DNA of 64,000 nucleotides from positions 186,001 to 250,000 of the forward strand of contig CAJNOJ010000113.1 in the NCBI GenBank assembly GCA_905250025.1, given 5' to 3'. A program made the translations under genes and the position numbers. Positions within the stretch are counted from its first letter, which is position 1. Each line of letters starts with the position of its first letter. Of this stretch, positions 50,819 through 63,480 are shown in pieces. The notes beneath the pieces were generated by a model. That model was not told the origin of the DNA and did not search any database. It worked only from the letters and a program-made list of their open reading frames with translations. Source of the stretch: Adineta ricciae. Its lineage: Eukaryota > Rotifera > Eurotatoria > Adinetida > Adinetidae.

Positions 50819-52073
50819 AGATTACTCGAAACGTCAGAGTTCACTAGTTGTTAGCTTGATTCTACATTCAAGTTAATCTCCTTCAATGATGATGATCACT
50901 CTTCGTTTTCAATTACGCTGGTCAATCTCTCTATACGATAGTTATATTTTTCGAATAGTATCCGGAACAGCGAATGATATTTACTTTTGTAGTTATCGGT
51001 TCAACGATTGGACTTTAATGAGCCCAAGGATGGATTTCACTTGTTCTAAGGATAGATAACAAAAAAGTCAATGCAAAACAAATGTGATGATATTTTCATT
51101 CTTCATACAAACATAAATAGAGCATACGAGGTCTACCTGGCGCACTAAGTATCAGCTATAGAAGCAAAACTTTAATAGTGATGTTGCTCAACTAAATACA
51201 ATCGAGTTGTATAGAATTGAAGTGATATAATGTCATTCCCTATGTTGTAAATTTTTCTGCAAATTTTTTGCGTGAAAGTTGTTACTGGAAAAATTTCTCA
51301 AATAAAATCAGCAAAAACTATCCTAACGGAAAGAGACATACCTAGATTTCATGTTCATACTGTTCTATTATAGTTTACTAGAGTTCCATTATATCAGATA
51401 CCTTCGTCGATTACAAACTAATAACAAAACTTTTGGGCTTGTTACACTTCGGTATGTATAATATATCGGACAAAACAGATAGGCTTTTTGATGAGTTAAA
51501 CAAAAAAATATCAATCAACCGAAAAAAGTGCATTGGAAGTACTGAATGCATCAGCAGAAGAGCTGTCGAAAAGGTTACACATTTCAATTGTGCCGTGAAA
51601 AATGTGTGGCGCCAGTCAATTACTTCAAGGGGTTAGAAAAACATTTGCCATTACCACGACATTTCCTCCGTGTGATATTTCGTTCATTTATGTAACTTCA
51701 TTTCGTAATTAATCAATTAATAATTTACAATAATAATGGATCATTATAATCAGATTATCAAGGCATTTTCCTATGCACTGAGTAGACCAAAAGGTATTAG
51801 TATATCATAACATATGATTTTCTTCGTCGATGAAGGTCAAATTCCTTCGATCTTGGATAAATTTCTAATCAAAATCACCCGTGATGATCTTTCGCTTTGA
51901 TATTTCATCTTTACATGACCTATGGAAATAGAAACTAATCAGTTGTTTTCAACGAACTAGATGATATATGAAATATTCATGCGTACATAGGTCTATATAA
52001 ATACAAACATAAAACTTGCCTCCAAAACAGCATTTTATTCGATGAAAAACAACAACAACAGCAACACACTAGT
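50819..52073. other. Intergenic spacer
   Basis: About 1.25 kb of AT-rich sequence. An open frame of 67 codons at 51433-51636 has no recognisable motif and I do not call it. TATATAAA at 51994-52001 is a good candidate promoter for the downstream gene. Confidence 0.45.
51994..52001 (+). promoter_or_regulatory. TATA box of the LamG/FG-GAP repeat gene
   Basis: TATATAAA, about 73 nt before the ATG at 52074. Confidence 0.5.
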
Positions 52074-55000
52074 ATGAGATCAATTCTCGTCTGGTCTCTC
52101 TCGTTGTTTGGATTTGTCTTTATCACTACCAGTCAAGGTAGCAAAAAACCGGCACCTGATCAAGTCCCATTGGTCACAATTCCTTATGCTCAACGGAACA
52201 TCACTATCTATACTTCAGCGAGTAATCCAAGTCGCGAACCAAAAACATGGCTCTTCTGGTATGATCCGGTGGTTGTGTTCGATTCAGCAAAGGATATTTA
52301 TCAATATAACGAACAAGTTCGTTTTCAATTCTCAATTGCTTCATCAGAATTCGAACAGATTGCTCGAAAAACGATCATTACGAAAATGCATCCGGATGTT
52401 GGACAATTCGCTGTCTTTTGGATCATTGAACCATTACCAGTCGATACTTTAACGATTTATTTGGTCGATCAAACTGCTATACCTGTACCTGCTGCGTATC
52501 CTTGTACAAAACATCATTTATCTGGCATCTTGACCTCTGAATGTCAATTTATATGTCCATCGATGATGATTGCCAGTTCCATCGCACAAAATCTTCTTTG
52601 TGGTAAAATTAAATTTCAATTGGAATATTACATTCAATCACAAACCAACTCGATTACCATCCCACCACGAACAGCAACCATTTTTAACTTGCACAGTTTA
52701 CGAACGCAATTTCGTCCGGGAAAGTATATTCATCCGAAACAAGAGGGTCAATTTGTCTCGCAATATTTCATTCAGACACAAGCAATTGATGAAACAATAA
52801 AAGAAAGTGAATTACAAGGTTTATTCCAACTAGCTACGAATACATCGACACGCTATGATTTGACTTATCCGAATGACTTCTGGTCATTAGACAATCTCGA
52901 GACACTAATTAATCAAGAGTTGTTTTACGTGAGTTATTCTATAACGAATAAGATCGCATTTCACTTGAAGAATACGGAATCGCCATGGGCGCTGAAATCG
53001 CCAGATAGACAAACATTCAATAAAAGTGAAATTCAAGAAATGTTTCTCGAACAAGATCAACTCGTTGTTGAATGGTCATCAGTTGATAATCTATGGAAAA
53101 TCAAATCATTATCAGCTCGAGCTGTATCAGATATTTTAGACACGCTACAATTGAGTGTTATCAGTAAACAGTATGATATTGACAGAATCAATGCAAGCTA
53201 TCATCGAACGATTGATTGTTCGGATTGGTCAGGAACATGTTCATGTCAATCGACTTCATCAGCAATGGTCTTTACCGTCAATACCCAATTTGTTCGCATA
53301 CCAGATGTGAGTATGGACTTTACCACCACGGGTTTTACTATTGACTTTTGGGTGAGACCGCATGTATTACCAGATGGTGATACGCCTGTACAGCTGATTA
53401 ATTTTCGTGGGGAATACCTGATTACTTACCAGCCCAAAGGTGAAATTACGTTTTCGATAATAAATAAACGGCATCCACATTTTTATACGACAACATTACA
53501 AGCAATACCAATGGATCAATGGACGCATATTGCGTGCGTTTTCGTATCGATTGATAATCAATTACGACTATACATCAATGGCGAATTTGTTTCAAGCATA
53601 ATTTTATCAATCAAATCACAGAAATTAACAGATGATATTATTATCGGACAACAATTCATAGGTGCAGTAAGAGACGTACGTCTTTGGGGGTGCTCAAATA
53701 CACCAGAACAGATTCGTTTATCGATGCAAACAAGTTCTTTGTTGGGAAATGAAACTTGTCTTGTTGGTCTATGGCCAATGGGTGATGCAGTTGGACAAAC
53801 TGTGCTCGATCTGTCGGTGAATGGTGCTCCGCATCCTGGAACCTTGGGTCCCGATGATAATATAAATTTAATCAACGATCCAATATGGGCATATGTTTTA
53901 TCGAAGCCTCCAACACCACCACCGCCTCGTATAGTGTCATATCAAATCTTTCGGGAGAATATCACCTTCCCTTTGGTGGCACAATGGGGATCGATTTTCG
54001 ATTTACCGGTATGTGATATGAAACGAAGTATAAAAACAAATATGTTTGTTTTTGTTAATTAGGTACCAGCGGACTACGACGGTGATGGTTTTGCAGATTT
54101 TGCTGTCTACCGAAGAACAACAATGACTTGGTTCGTTTCATCAAGTAATAATCCCAATGTTCTCATAACGAAATTTTGGGGAATACCAGGTGATATACCC
54201 GTTCGAGCTAATTTCGATGGTGATGCATTCTTCGACTTTACTGTCTTTCGTCCAGCAACTGCTCAATGGATATCTCATCTAAGTAGTAATCCGGGCTTTC
54301 AGTATATTCATAAATGGTAAATGAAAGAGTAGCGATTTTATTAAAAAGATGCTTATGTTTTGCTTTCTATCGAAGGGGCAAACCAGGTGACGCCCCTTGT
54401 CCTGGTGATTTCGATGGTGATGGTAAAACAGATTTTGTAGTTTATCGCAAAGGTGCTTATTATATCAATCCATCCTCAGATCCGACCATTCAGTGGACGA
54501 AACAATGGTAAAGAAATCGAGTTTGTCATATAGAAATATGTTTTTTTGTTTTTGGTGGCATTCTCAGGGGTCAACCGGGTGATATTTGTGTGTCCAATTG
54601 TGATTTTGATGCTGATGGTGTCACCGACTTTACAGTATGGACGCCAAGTACTGCTATTTGGTCTTGGATTCCAAGTAAACGACCTTGGTTAATCTATCAA
54701 AAACAATGGGGTAGCCGATACGATTTTCCTCTGTGTGGTGATTTTGATGGAGATCGTCGACGAGATTTTGCTGTGTACCGAAATTGGACTGGAGAATGGT
54801 TTGTAATACCATATCGTGTTTCGTCATTCGTTATTACATTTCGGTGGGGCTTTCCAACGGATATTCCAGTCATGGGTGATTATGATGGTGACGGATTCGG
54901 TAAAGAGATCAAGCCAATACGTACTATTACTGATGATGTTTTTCTTTGTCTAGCTGATTTCGCGCATTGGCGCCCAAGAGCAAATAAAACCTGGGTATGG

Positions 55001-56033
55001 GATGTTATACCAAGTTTGATGCCGGTTACCAGACTGCGCAAAGCTTGGGGAATAGCCGGTGACCAACCTGTTGGTACGTACAACCACCAGAACGGCAATG
55101 ACGTATTTCGAATCTGTATTTCTATTTTAGTCGGAGATTTCGATGGAGACAAAAGAAGTAAACTTTGTCCTATGAGATTTTTCAACAAGATTAACAATCA
55201 TTTTATATTTGACATCTAGCTGACTTTACTGTATGGAGGCCAACGAATGGATTTTGGTGAAATTAGTCTCTGAATTGAATAGATAGATTTCTTCTTCTTT
55301 CTAGGTATATTCTATACATAGGTAAGCCTGGCATCCAAATGATCAAACATTGGGGATTTACAGTCAATGATTCTGCTCGTAATTTATTGATGAGAGTTTT
55401 CTATTTAATTATCTAAGTTTTGTTTGACTATATAGTGGCGGGTGACTGGGATGGTGATCTTCTAACTGATTTCACCATTTACCGACAATCGACTGGTTAC
55501 TGGTATATTATGCTTCAAAGAAATCCTATTCTTCAAATTTTCATGCAATGGGGTGTACCAATCTATAAAGATATTGCTGTGTAAGAAGTTTTTCGTATTA
55601 CAAATGAAAGGTTTTTTATCAAGTCCACGAATTATTTAGACCAGGTGACTTCGACGGTGATTTAAAGTACGATTTTGTTGTTTGGCGACCATCAAATGGT
55701 GTTTGGTACATACTGCCATCAACAAATCCTGCAAGTATCGTCATCGCTCAATGGGGGTTACCTACAGATATTCCAGTTGCAGCAGTAGACGCTGATGGTG
55801 ATGGAAAGGCAGATTTAACAGTGTATCGTCCATCAACTGGATCTTGGTATATCTTACCTTCAAGCAATCCTGTCTATCCATATTTTGGTCCATATATTAT
55901 CCAACAGCCAAAATTACCCTTGCCACCACTCACAGGAGGACCACCTGCCGTCGCTGTACCACCTGCACCCGCAGCAGCGGCACCAGCAACTGTGGGTGCG
56001 GTTCCACCGCCTGCTGCTGCAGCTACGCCATAA
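52074..56033 (+). CDS. Secreted LamG plus FG-GAP/VCBS-like repeat protein (bacterial-looking repeats)
   Basis: Ten exons (52074-54008, 54063-54316, 54376-54507, 54568-54899, 54954-55073, 55131-55157, 55220-55256, 55305-55378, 55439-55580, 55640-56033) give 1148 residues. A signal peptide (MRSILVWSLSLFGFVFITTS) and a roughly 380-residue region of unknown fold precede a laminin-G/concanavalin-like domain at about 402-545 (FTIDFWVRP, MDQWTHIACVF, LRLYINGEFV, AVRDVRLWGC). The C-terminal half has about ten repeats of the type GDFDGDGKTDFVVYR...WY...QWG-x-PGDIPV, each with a D-x-D-x-D-G calcium loop. Such repeats are common in secreted bacterial proteins and rare in animals, so horizontal origin is likely. 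All nine introns lie in or at the repeats, none in the first 1.9 kb. A Pro/Ala-rich tail ends the protein. Probably an extracellular Ca2+-dependent lectin or adhesin. Confidence 0.87.
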
Positions 56034-56522
56034 TTGACATGTGATGTCAATTACCACTGAAACTTTCACATTAGATGATGAATTTCTACACTTTGTAGTT
56101 TGTACTAGCAAGTGTGACTTGAAAAGGAGGCTTTTATGATGTACGAAACTGAAAGTTTTTTCTTGTAGTTTTTTCGTTTCGCCAATAATCATCAGAAATA
56201 AATTTCATAAGTTATTTACTTATAATTCACCAAACGTTCTATTAAATATCTTGATAAGAAGTAACAAAATTTATCTCTTGACTCTCGTAAAATGTGTCTT
56301 ATTTTAATCTTTTATTTACGTCGCTGAATATGCTCGTACACTCCTGGCGTTTTTGCTCTCCTTCTTCGCATTCTCGATTGTACGAATGATTCATTATCTT
56401 ATCTTTCCAGTCATGTGACTGGATAGAGAAGATGCCGCTTTGCGAACATTTATTTATATTATTTCATTTCATACGACAGGTCCATATCTTCAATCTACAT
56501 TCTTTGAATTTTCGTTGTTAAC
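56034..56522. other. Intergenic spacer
   Basis: AT-rich, contains AATAAA near 56199. No exon. Confidence 0.5.
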
Positions 56523-57285
56523 ATGACGATGACGACCATTACGGACAATGATAAATACGTTTTGAATGCCATGTTTAATCCAAACTATCCTTTGGATTTC
56601 GATCAAAAATCACCTGTAGATGTACTAGACACCGAAAACGACCGTAAGACTGGAATTTCTTTCGAAATGTATCATTTCATGAATATTTTTAGAAAAAGCG
56701 CTAGAAATTAAACAAATCGAGGAAGAAGGTTCGTTATCAAGAATTGTAGATCGATATACATTGTCCTTTCTTTAACAGGAGTACGATTAGCTGAACAAAA
56801 TCGTTTGGACGAAGCCATCGAACGTTTCAATGAAGCTATTGCACGAAACCCAAATAGTCCATCAGCTTACAATAATCGAGCTCAAGCATACCAATTACAG
56901 AATAAAACTGATGGTCAGTCAATTTTTTCAATCCGCTCAGCTCAACGCATTACCCAGTTTGTCTGTTTGTAGATGCAATGAATGACTTGACTAAAGCAAT
57001 TGATTTGTCATCGAATGTCCAACATCACCAGAAAACTCGTTCGTTAGCATTGACACAACGTGGAGTTCTTCATCGCTTTTTGGGTAGAGACAAAAAAGAT
57101 TTTCTCTAATGCAAACATTGAATTTTGATTTAGGAAATGAAAAAGAATCGCTAGATGATTTCACTGAAGCTGCAGAACTTGGCTCAGCATTTGCTAAACA
57201 GCAAGTTCTCTTGTCCAACCCTTATGCTGCTGCATGCAACCAAATGCTCTCAAAAATGTTGAAACAACTATCGAATCCATCATAA
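56523..57285 (+). CDS. TTC36: Tetratricopeptide repeat protein 36
   Basis: Five exons (56523-56643, 56693-56728, 56779-56913, 56973-57083, 57134-57285) give 184 residues, matching the usual 189. It starts with a short acidic region carrying the family motif VLNAMFNPNYPL. Then come KALEIKQIEEEGVRLAEQN and three TPRs (LDEAIERFNEAI, SAYNNRAQAYQLQ, AMNDLTKAIDLS, LALTQRGVLHRFLG, SLDDFTEAAELGS). It ends with the TTC36-specific SNPYAAACNQMLSKMLKQL. TTC36 (HBP21) is an HSP70-binding co-chaperone in vertebrates. Its position next to HSP90 is suggestive, but a functional link is not shown. Confidence 0.93.
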
Positions 57286-58116
57286 TTTATTGTTTTGTGT
57301 TTACAAATAAAATGAAAAACAACATTGACCTTGCTTTTTCAGTCTTATTGGTTCTCTTAATATATCCTATAGCCTTGTTATATCCGCTGAGTAATTCAAT
57401 TCGTAACGCTTTGAAACCTTCATGCAAGTTACCGATGATAGAGTAACGTATCTATGTGACATTACATTGCATCATTAAAAACTAATTCGAAAGAGAAAAA
57501 TAATGATGAATCATCGTGCAGATATTTACTTTCAGATGAGAAAGATTTGCACTGAGTATCGATAATTTACTGAATGTATTCTTCCATAAGCAACGAGAAA
57601 ATTCTTTGTATCTAAGTATAGGGATTGCGCTGTTTCCCAATACATTTGTTATACCGTCTGTTTAATGTATCTCGGTAAACTGGATCAACGAAAAATGCAG
57701 TCATTTGATTATCAGTGACGACATGTCCGTTTCTTCCCAGTTTCGAAAACTATTCGTTCGTATTCATTGGAAGATTCCAACAGGCAAGCAAATGGCTTTT
57801 TCCCGTTGGACGGGATTCACCATAGTGACGTGTCCTATGCAGTGCTAGTGACCGTATTGGGAGAAACGCACACCATACACAAAAAAGAAGGAAGAAACAG
57901 AACGAAAGAAAAAAAAAGCAGACAAGGACAAACAGCAAAGCACTTTCTCTCTTCATTCTCGATCTTTCTAGATTGTTCTATTCTTTCTTCTCTGGGTTTT
58001 ATATATTAATCAGACACATTTCTTTTTACAACTACATTTCTTTTTTCATCGCCGGCATCGTACATACCTGAAAGTTTTCTTCAAATTTCTTCTCATTCAC
58101 AATAAAGTCAAACAAA
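57286..58116. other. HSP90 upstream region
   Basis: Spacer between TTC36 and HSP90 with no exon. It contains the heat-shock-element-like sequence annotated separately, GAA-rich tracts near 57888-57915 and a pyrimidine-rich leader before the start codon. Confidence 0.5.
57763..57777 (+). promoter_or_regulatory. Heat-shock-element-like site upstream of HSP90
   Basis: The sequence TTCattgGAAgaTTC contains a perfect GAA-nn-TTC inverted pair with a third TTC arm two bases out of register, about 340 nt before the HSP90 start. HSF binds inverted nGAAn arrays, so heat induction is plausible. Confidence 0.4.
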
Positions 58117-60476
58117 ATGGATCACGCTGCAGAAGATAGTGAAACCTTCGCTTTTCAAGCTGAAATAGCTCAATTGATGTCGTTAATCATCAATACTTTC
58201 TACTCGAACAAAGAAATTTTCTTACGTGAGTTGATTTCAAATGCCTCGGATGCATTGGACAAAATCCGTTATGAATCACTTACTGATTCAACCAAACTCG
58301 ACAGTGGAAAAGAATTGTACATTAAAATTGTACCCAACAAAGCCGACAATACTTTGACAATGATCGATACTGGTATCGGTATGACAAAAGTAAGCGACTT
58401 GCACTTCAGAAGGAAGATAAATACGAATTTCTTTGGTATTTCTTGCTAGGCTGATCTTGTCAACAACTTGGGTACCATTGCTCGATCAGGTACTCGTGCT
58501 TTCATGGAAGCCCTCCAAGCTGGTGCCGATATTTCCATGATTGGTCAATTCGGTGTTGGTTTCTACTCGTGTTACTTAGTTGCTGACCGAGTAGTTGTCA
58601 CCTCGAAGAACAACGATGATGAACAATATGTTTGGGAATCAAGTGCTGGTGGTTCATTTACCATTCGACGAGATACCACTGGTGAACCACTTGGTCGTGG
58701 CACCAAGATTGTTATGTATCTCAAAGAAGATCAAACCGAATATCTTGAAGAGAAACGCATCAAGGAAGTGATCAAGAAACATTCGCAATTCATCGGCTAT
58801 CCAATCAAATTACTTGTCGAGAAAGAGCGCGACAAGGAAATTTCCGATGACGAAGCTGAAGACGAAAAAAAACCAAGCAAAGATGAAGACGACAGCAAGA
58901 AAGATGCAGCTAAAATCGAAGAAGTTGAAGATGAAGACGATGATGATAAGAAAAAAGCAACAGACAAGAAGAAGAAGAAAATCAAAGAAAAATACACCGA
59001 CGAAGAAGAACTTAACAAACAAAAACCCATCTGGACTCGTAATCCCGAAGATATCTCTACTGAAGAATACGCCGAATTCTACAAACAATTAACCAACGAT
59101 TGGGAAGACCATCTTGCTGTCAAACACTTCAGCGTCGAAGGTCAATTGGAATTCCGCGCCCTTTTGTTCATTCCCAAACGTGCACCATTCGACTTATTCG
59201 AAAACCGCAAAACCAAAAACTCGATCAAATTATATGTTCGCCGAGTATTCATCATGGAGAACTGCGAAGAACTCATGCCAGAATATTTGAATTTTATCAA
59301 AGGTGTTGTCGATTCCGAAGATTTGCCATTGAACATTTCTCGAGAAACATTACAACAGAACAAAATTCTCAAAGTCATCCGCAAAAATCTCGTGAAAAAA
59401 TGCATTGAATTAATCGACGAATTAACTGAAGACAAAGAATCATTCAAGAAATTCTACGAACAATTCTCGCGCAACTTGAAGCTCGGTATCCACGAAGATT
59501 CAAACAATCGAGCGAAATTAGCTTCATATTTACGTTATCACTCATCGACATCAGGTGATGAACTCACATCGTTGAAAGATTACATTTCACGTATGAAAGA
59601 AAATCAAAAGGATATTTATTATATCACTGGTGAATCACGACAAGTTGTTGAACAATCGGCCTTTGTTGAACGTGTTCGTAAACGTGGTTTTGAAATCATT
59701 TACATGATTGAACCAATTGATGAATATTGTGTTCAACAATTGAAAGAATTCGATGGCAAGAAACTCGTTTCAGTCACCAAGGAAGGTTTGGAATTACCTG
59801 AAGACGAAAATGAAAAGAAGAAGTATGTTTTGAAAGAATCCTAAATTCCAATTCTATTCATTTTCTCGTTTAGACATGAAGAGGACAAAGAAAAATACGA
59901 AACACTTTGTAAAGTTATGAAAGACATCTTGGACAAGAAAGTCGAGAAAGTTCTCATCAGCAACCGACTTGTCTCCTCGCCATGTTGTATTGGTAAGTCT
60001 AATCATTGATTGACAAAAACGGTTTTCTTAATCTTCACTGTTGTGCTTTAGTTACATCCCAATACGGTTGGTCAGCTACCATGGAACGTATCATGAAAGC
60101 CCAAGCTCTACGTGATGCATCAACTATGGGCTATATGGCTGCTAAGAAACATTTGGAGATCAATCCTGATCATTCAATCATCAAGACGCTAAAGTCAAAG
60201 GTTGATCAAGACAAAAATGATAAATCAGTCAAAGACTTGGTTACATTATTATACGAAACATCACTTTTGGCAAGTGGTTTCGGTCTTGAATTACCTCAAC
60301 AACATGCTGACCGTATATTCCGTATGATCAAACTCGGCTTAGGTATCGATGACGATGATTCAATGGAAGAAGGTCAAGGTGCAACTGGTGAATCAGGTTC
60401 AGATATGCCACCACTTGAAAATGCCGATACAGCTGCCGTTTCAGCTGAAGCATCACGCATGGAAGAAGTTGATTAA
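58117..60476 (+). CDS. HSP90: Cytosolic heat shock protein HSP90
   Basis: Four exons (58117-58389, 58450-59822, 59874-59992, 60052-60476) give 729 residues. ATP-dependent chaperone for kinases and steroid-receptor-like clients. Landmarks: [76 protein letters not shown] (nucleotide site), a charged Lys/Glu/Asp linker at about 220-275, [48 protein letters not shown] and a C-terminal MEEVD that binds TPR co-chaperones. Length and MEEVD place it in the cytosolic group, not GRP94 or TRAP1. An AATAAA lies at 60616-60621. Confidence 0.98.
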
Positions 60477-60659
60477 AATTCACATGAATAAATCCGAAAG
60501 AACATCCACCTTTTCCTTTGTGTTGTCCTGTTTCGACTACTGTCTGTGTATTCGTTAATTTTTTTCTCTAACGACAATATCTTTAAATGAATAAGATGGA
60601 ATGACGAGAAAAACAAATAAAATCATTTTTAGAAAGAAAAAAAGAAAGAAATCTCTTCA

Positions 60660-61635
60660 TCACTCATCACGCTGATTGTCGAATTCGGAATAACTCATCG
60701 TCTCATTGGAACGATAGCGACGTTTTTGTATCGAATCTTTCGTTGGCCTTTGTAATTCATCTGTTTGATGATAACGTTGGAAATGATGAGTTCGATCGAC
60801 TTGTTCACGTTTGAAAAGATGCAAAACCGCCAGAACAACAATAGCAGTCAGAAAAGCGAAGCCAAAACAAGTAATCAGAACGATTTCTAAGACACCAAGT
60901 CGATATCGAAGACAGTAGAGGACATCCAAGAAAGGTGTCGGTGCTGCTAACCCTAATGACTTGTTACTTGCGTTGATGAGTGTAAATGATAATTGAGAAC
61001 TATATGTTTTGAGAAAATAAACATAGGAAATGTTCGTCGATTGGTTTTCGTAAAACAAACGATTCCATTGATCGCCATTCCATCTACACAAACTTGTCTC
61101 TTGTGAAGTGTATTGATTAGCAACTGAGAATTGATCGATTAATTCGTAATCAGTCTCATTGAAAGTGTTCCAACGAAAAGTTAGGATGTTGTATGGAAGA
61201 TATGCATTATTGGTTTGATTGTTGATTGTAAAGTTTGATTGTGTAATTAATAGACTAAAGTATATGTTCTGGATGGATGATGGAGTATCATCGGATTGAC
61301 TGAAGTTGATTTCGATGTCAGCAGGAACCGAAGTTGTTGATAATCGGTCAATGAGAATGAAAAGTACGAGTTCAGTTGGTTTATCGACATCTGCTGAGCT
61401 TATTTGAACATCTTCATCTTTTTGTAAACGAGCACATTGTAAATCGGAATTGTTCACATTTGATATCAAAGGAAATTGAGTACAAAGAATAGTCAATGAT
61501 TGTTGAACTAAAGAATATGGAGATTATATAGAATCAATATCGCAAATAATCGAATCCTTTACTTGAAAAAGTACTTTCTGAAGGACGTAGATCTATCAGC
61601 GAAATAATTAATAGTGCATACCATTTTACTATCAT
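60660..61635 (-). CDS. Type I single-pass glycoprotein, unknown
   Basis: Two exons (61563-61635 and 60660-61507) give 306 residues. The first exon encodes a signal peptide (MIVKWYALLIISLIDLRPSE). The ectodomain is rich in N-glycosylation sequons (for example NNS, NFT, NET, NQS, NIS, NAS) and has few Cys. One transmembrane helix at about residues 226-250 (LEIVLITCFGFAFLTAIVVLAVL) is followed by a basic cytosolic tail of about 55 residues (FKREQVDRTHHFQRY...). No family is recognised; the ectodomain could be a ZP- or receptor-like beta fold, but I see no signature. It converges with HSP90, stops 184 nt apart. Confidence 0.75.
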
Positions 61636-61896
61636 TTTATGTTGACGAGTGTCTAATACATGTGTTTGTTTTCGTGAATTAATGTTACTTCTAGATAGAT
61701 ATATTGTAACGAAGATGAGTCATTCGTTCCACATGAGTGATTATTATAATCAACAAAAATGGGATATCCGAAGTAAACAGAACGAAAAGAACGATGTGAA
61801 ATGAGATTACATTGGTTTAAATATACTTTTAATGAGAAGAAAAAGTTAGTTTACGTGCGAAAAGGACGTATTGTTTTTCAAAAAAAAAGAGTTTTT

Positions 61897-63480
61897 TCAA
61901 TTGTAATCTGTGATAACTTCGTTAGTAGTTCTTGCTCTCTCGCTCGTACCACCTCCCACAAAACTAAAATGATCTACCAAAGTATAATCGCCGGTAAAAT
62001 GAACATTTTCTTGTCTTTCTCTTTCATAATCATGAATTATCGAATACTGATTCCCTAGATACGTTGAATATGAACCGCGAAAGTTTCTATTGTACTTTAG
62101 TGCTGAGATCGTCTCTGCACGAGTGAGGTACTTCGATGCGTTCAGCCAGATTATATTTCAGTCGACGAGGAAACTTTCTGTAGTTGATGATATTGCTTCG
62201 AATCTTGTTTGAGGATGAAATGCTAGTTCTTCTGAACCACCTAAAATTAACCTTGAGTTAAGTAGTAAAACAAGTGTTACTACGTACCAGTGAATAATGT
62301 TATAATTCTAGTGTTCCCATTCTGACCTAGTTAAGATTTCCAAGAATTGGGAAATGACAAATTGGTATAGATCTGTCCGTCAGATGACATATCATATCGA
62401 AAACGTCGAGAAAATTGAAGGTTCAGTCCCGTGTTTGTACCATATCCAAGTCCGCTGATGACAAGTTGTTTCAATGCATCAAACTGTGCTTTATTGTAAT
62501 CAACGTACTTCAGTTTAGTTGATGGTATTGCTAAGATAGCATGTTCAAATATCTTTACACGATTGCCATCGAAGGTTAATTGGTATTTTTCATCCGGTAA
62601 TCGAATAAGTTTCGTTAATTTATGGTTTAATTTGATTTGGATGCCGTTCTCTTCTAAATAGTCAGCTATTGCTAATTGAAGTCGATCATTGCCGTTGACA
62701 ATTGGATAATTTTGATTCGGCACACCGCATATAAACAAAGGTCCACTTTTCGGTTGTCCAGATGGATCAATCATTTGTAAAAACATTAGACTATTCAATT
62801 TCTCGGTATCTAATTCAAGTTTCTTTTTGTATGCTGAATCGATAAATTCTCATAAATCCGAACGATAACTGTTGGGTACGTATCGTTCAATCCAATTATA
62901 CAATGACAGATTATCGAAAAATCATCGGAAAGCATGGCTTTTCTTTAGTTTATTTTATCGATGAGTTTGTGTTGTTTCTTAATCGTACTTTCAATAGCTT
63001 TGTAATATATCTATACTTGTGTTCGAATATAGAAACGATCATAAAAGTAGAACGTGAAGTGATAATCTGAATTAGTCACACAATTTACATCAACTAGTTG
63101 AAGATTGAAACGTTTCAATAAACTTTACATCACAGACTAATCATCATTCAAAAATTCCGTACATCATTCTGATCTTTGTTGATCGAGTTGTCAAAGTTCT
63201 GAATACGTATGTTAGATTCATGAATAACAATATTTTTCCGTGAGAATTTATTGGAATCTACTAATATTAATGCTTCGTTGGAACCGTCGATTCCTGCGCC
63301 AACTATCGCTACTCGAACATCTTCGGTATTGAATCTCGATGAGAACGAATGACTTTGAATAAAAATCGAAAGAAAGTAATAGTAGGATAACGATCATCAT
63401 CAAAGTAGAACGGAAGCTCCTGAAAGAAATGTGTGTCAATATTTGCATATTGAGTATAAATAAGTAGATAATCGTCAAAC
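61897..63480 (-). pseudogene. Decayed flavin-containing amine oxidase
   Basis: Homology can be followed from a degenerate dinucleotide-binding motif (DVRVAIVGAGIDGSNEAL, near 63300) through EFIDSAYKKKLELD, GNDRLQLAIADYLEENGIQI, FEHAILAIPSTKLKYV and FTGGSEELAFHPQTRF across a probable intron at about 62238-62286. It ends at RGSYSTYLGNQYSI, ENVHFTGDYTLVDHFSFVGG and a stop at 61897. At least three in-frame stops interrupt it (near 62330, 62158 and 62852). The segment between about 62950 and 63240 has no recognisable frame, so part of the FAD domain is lost. Family knowledge: FAD enzymes that oxidise amines or amino acids, with bacterial-type members. The N-terminal hydrophobic stretch may have been a signal peptide. 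Confidence 0.8.

Noticed and set aside
51433-51636. 67-codon frame in the spacer before the FG-GAP repeat gene
   Set aside because: AT-rich composition, no motif and no promoter context; not distinguishable from chance.
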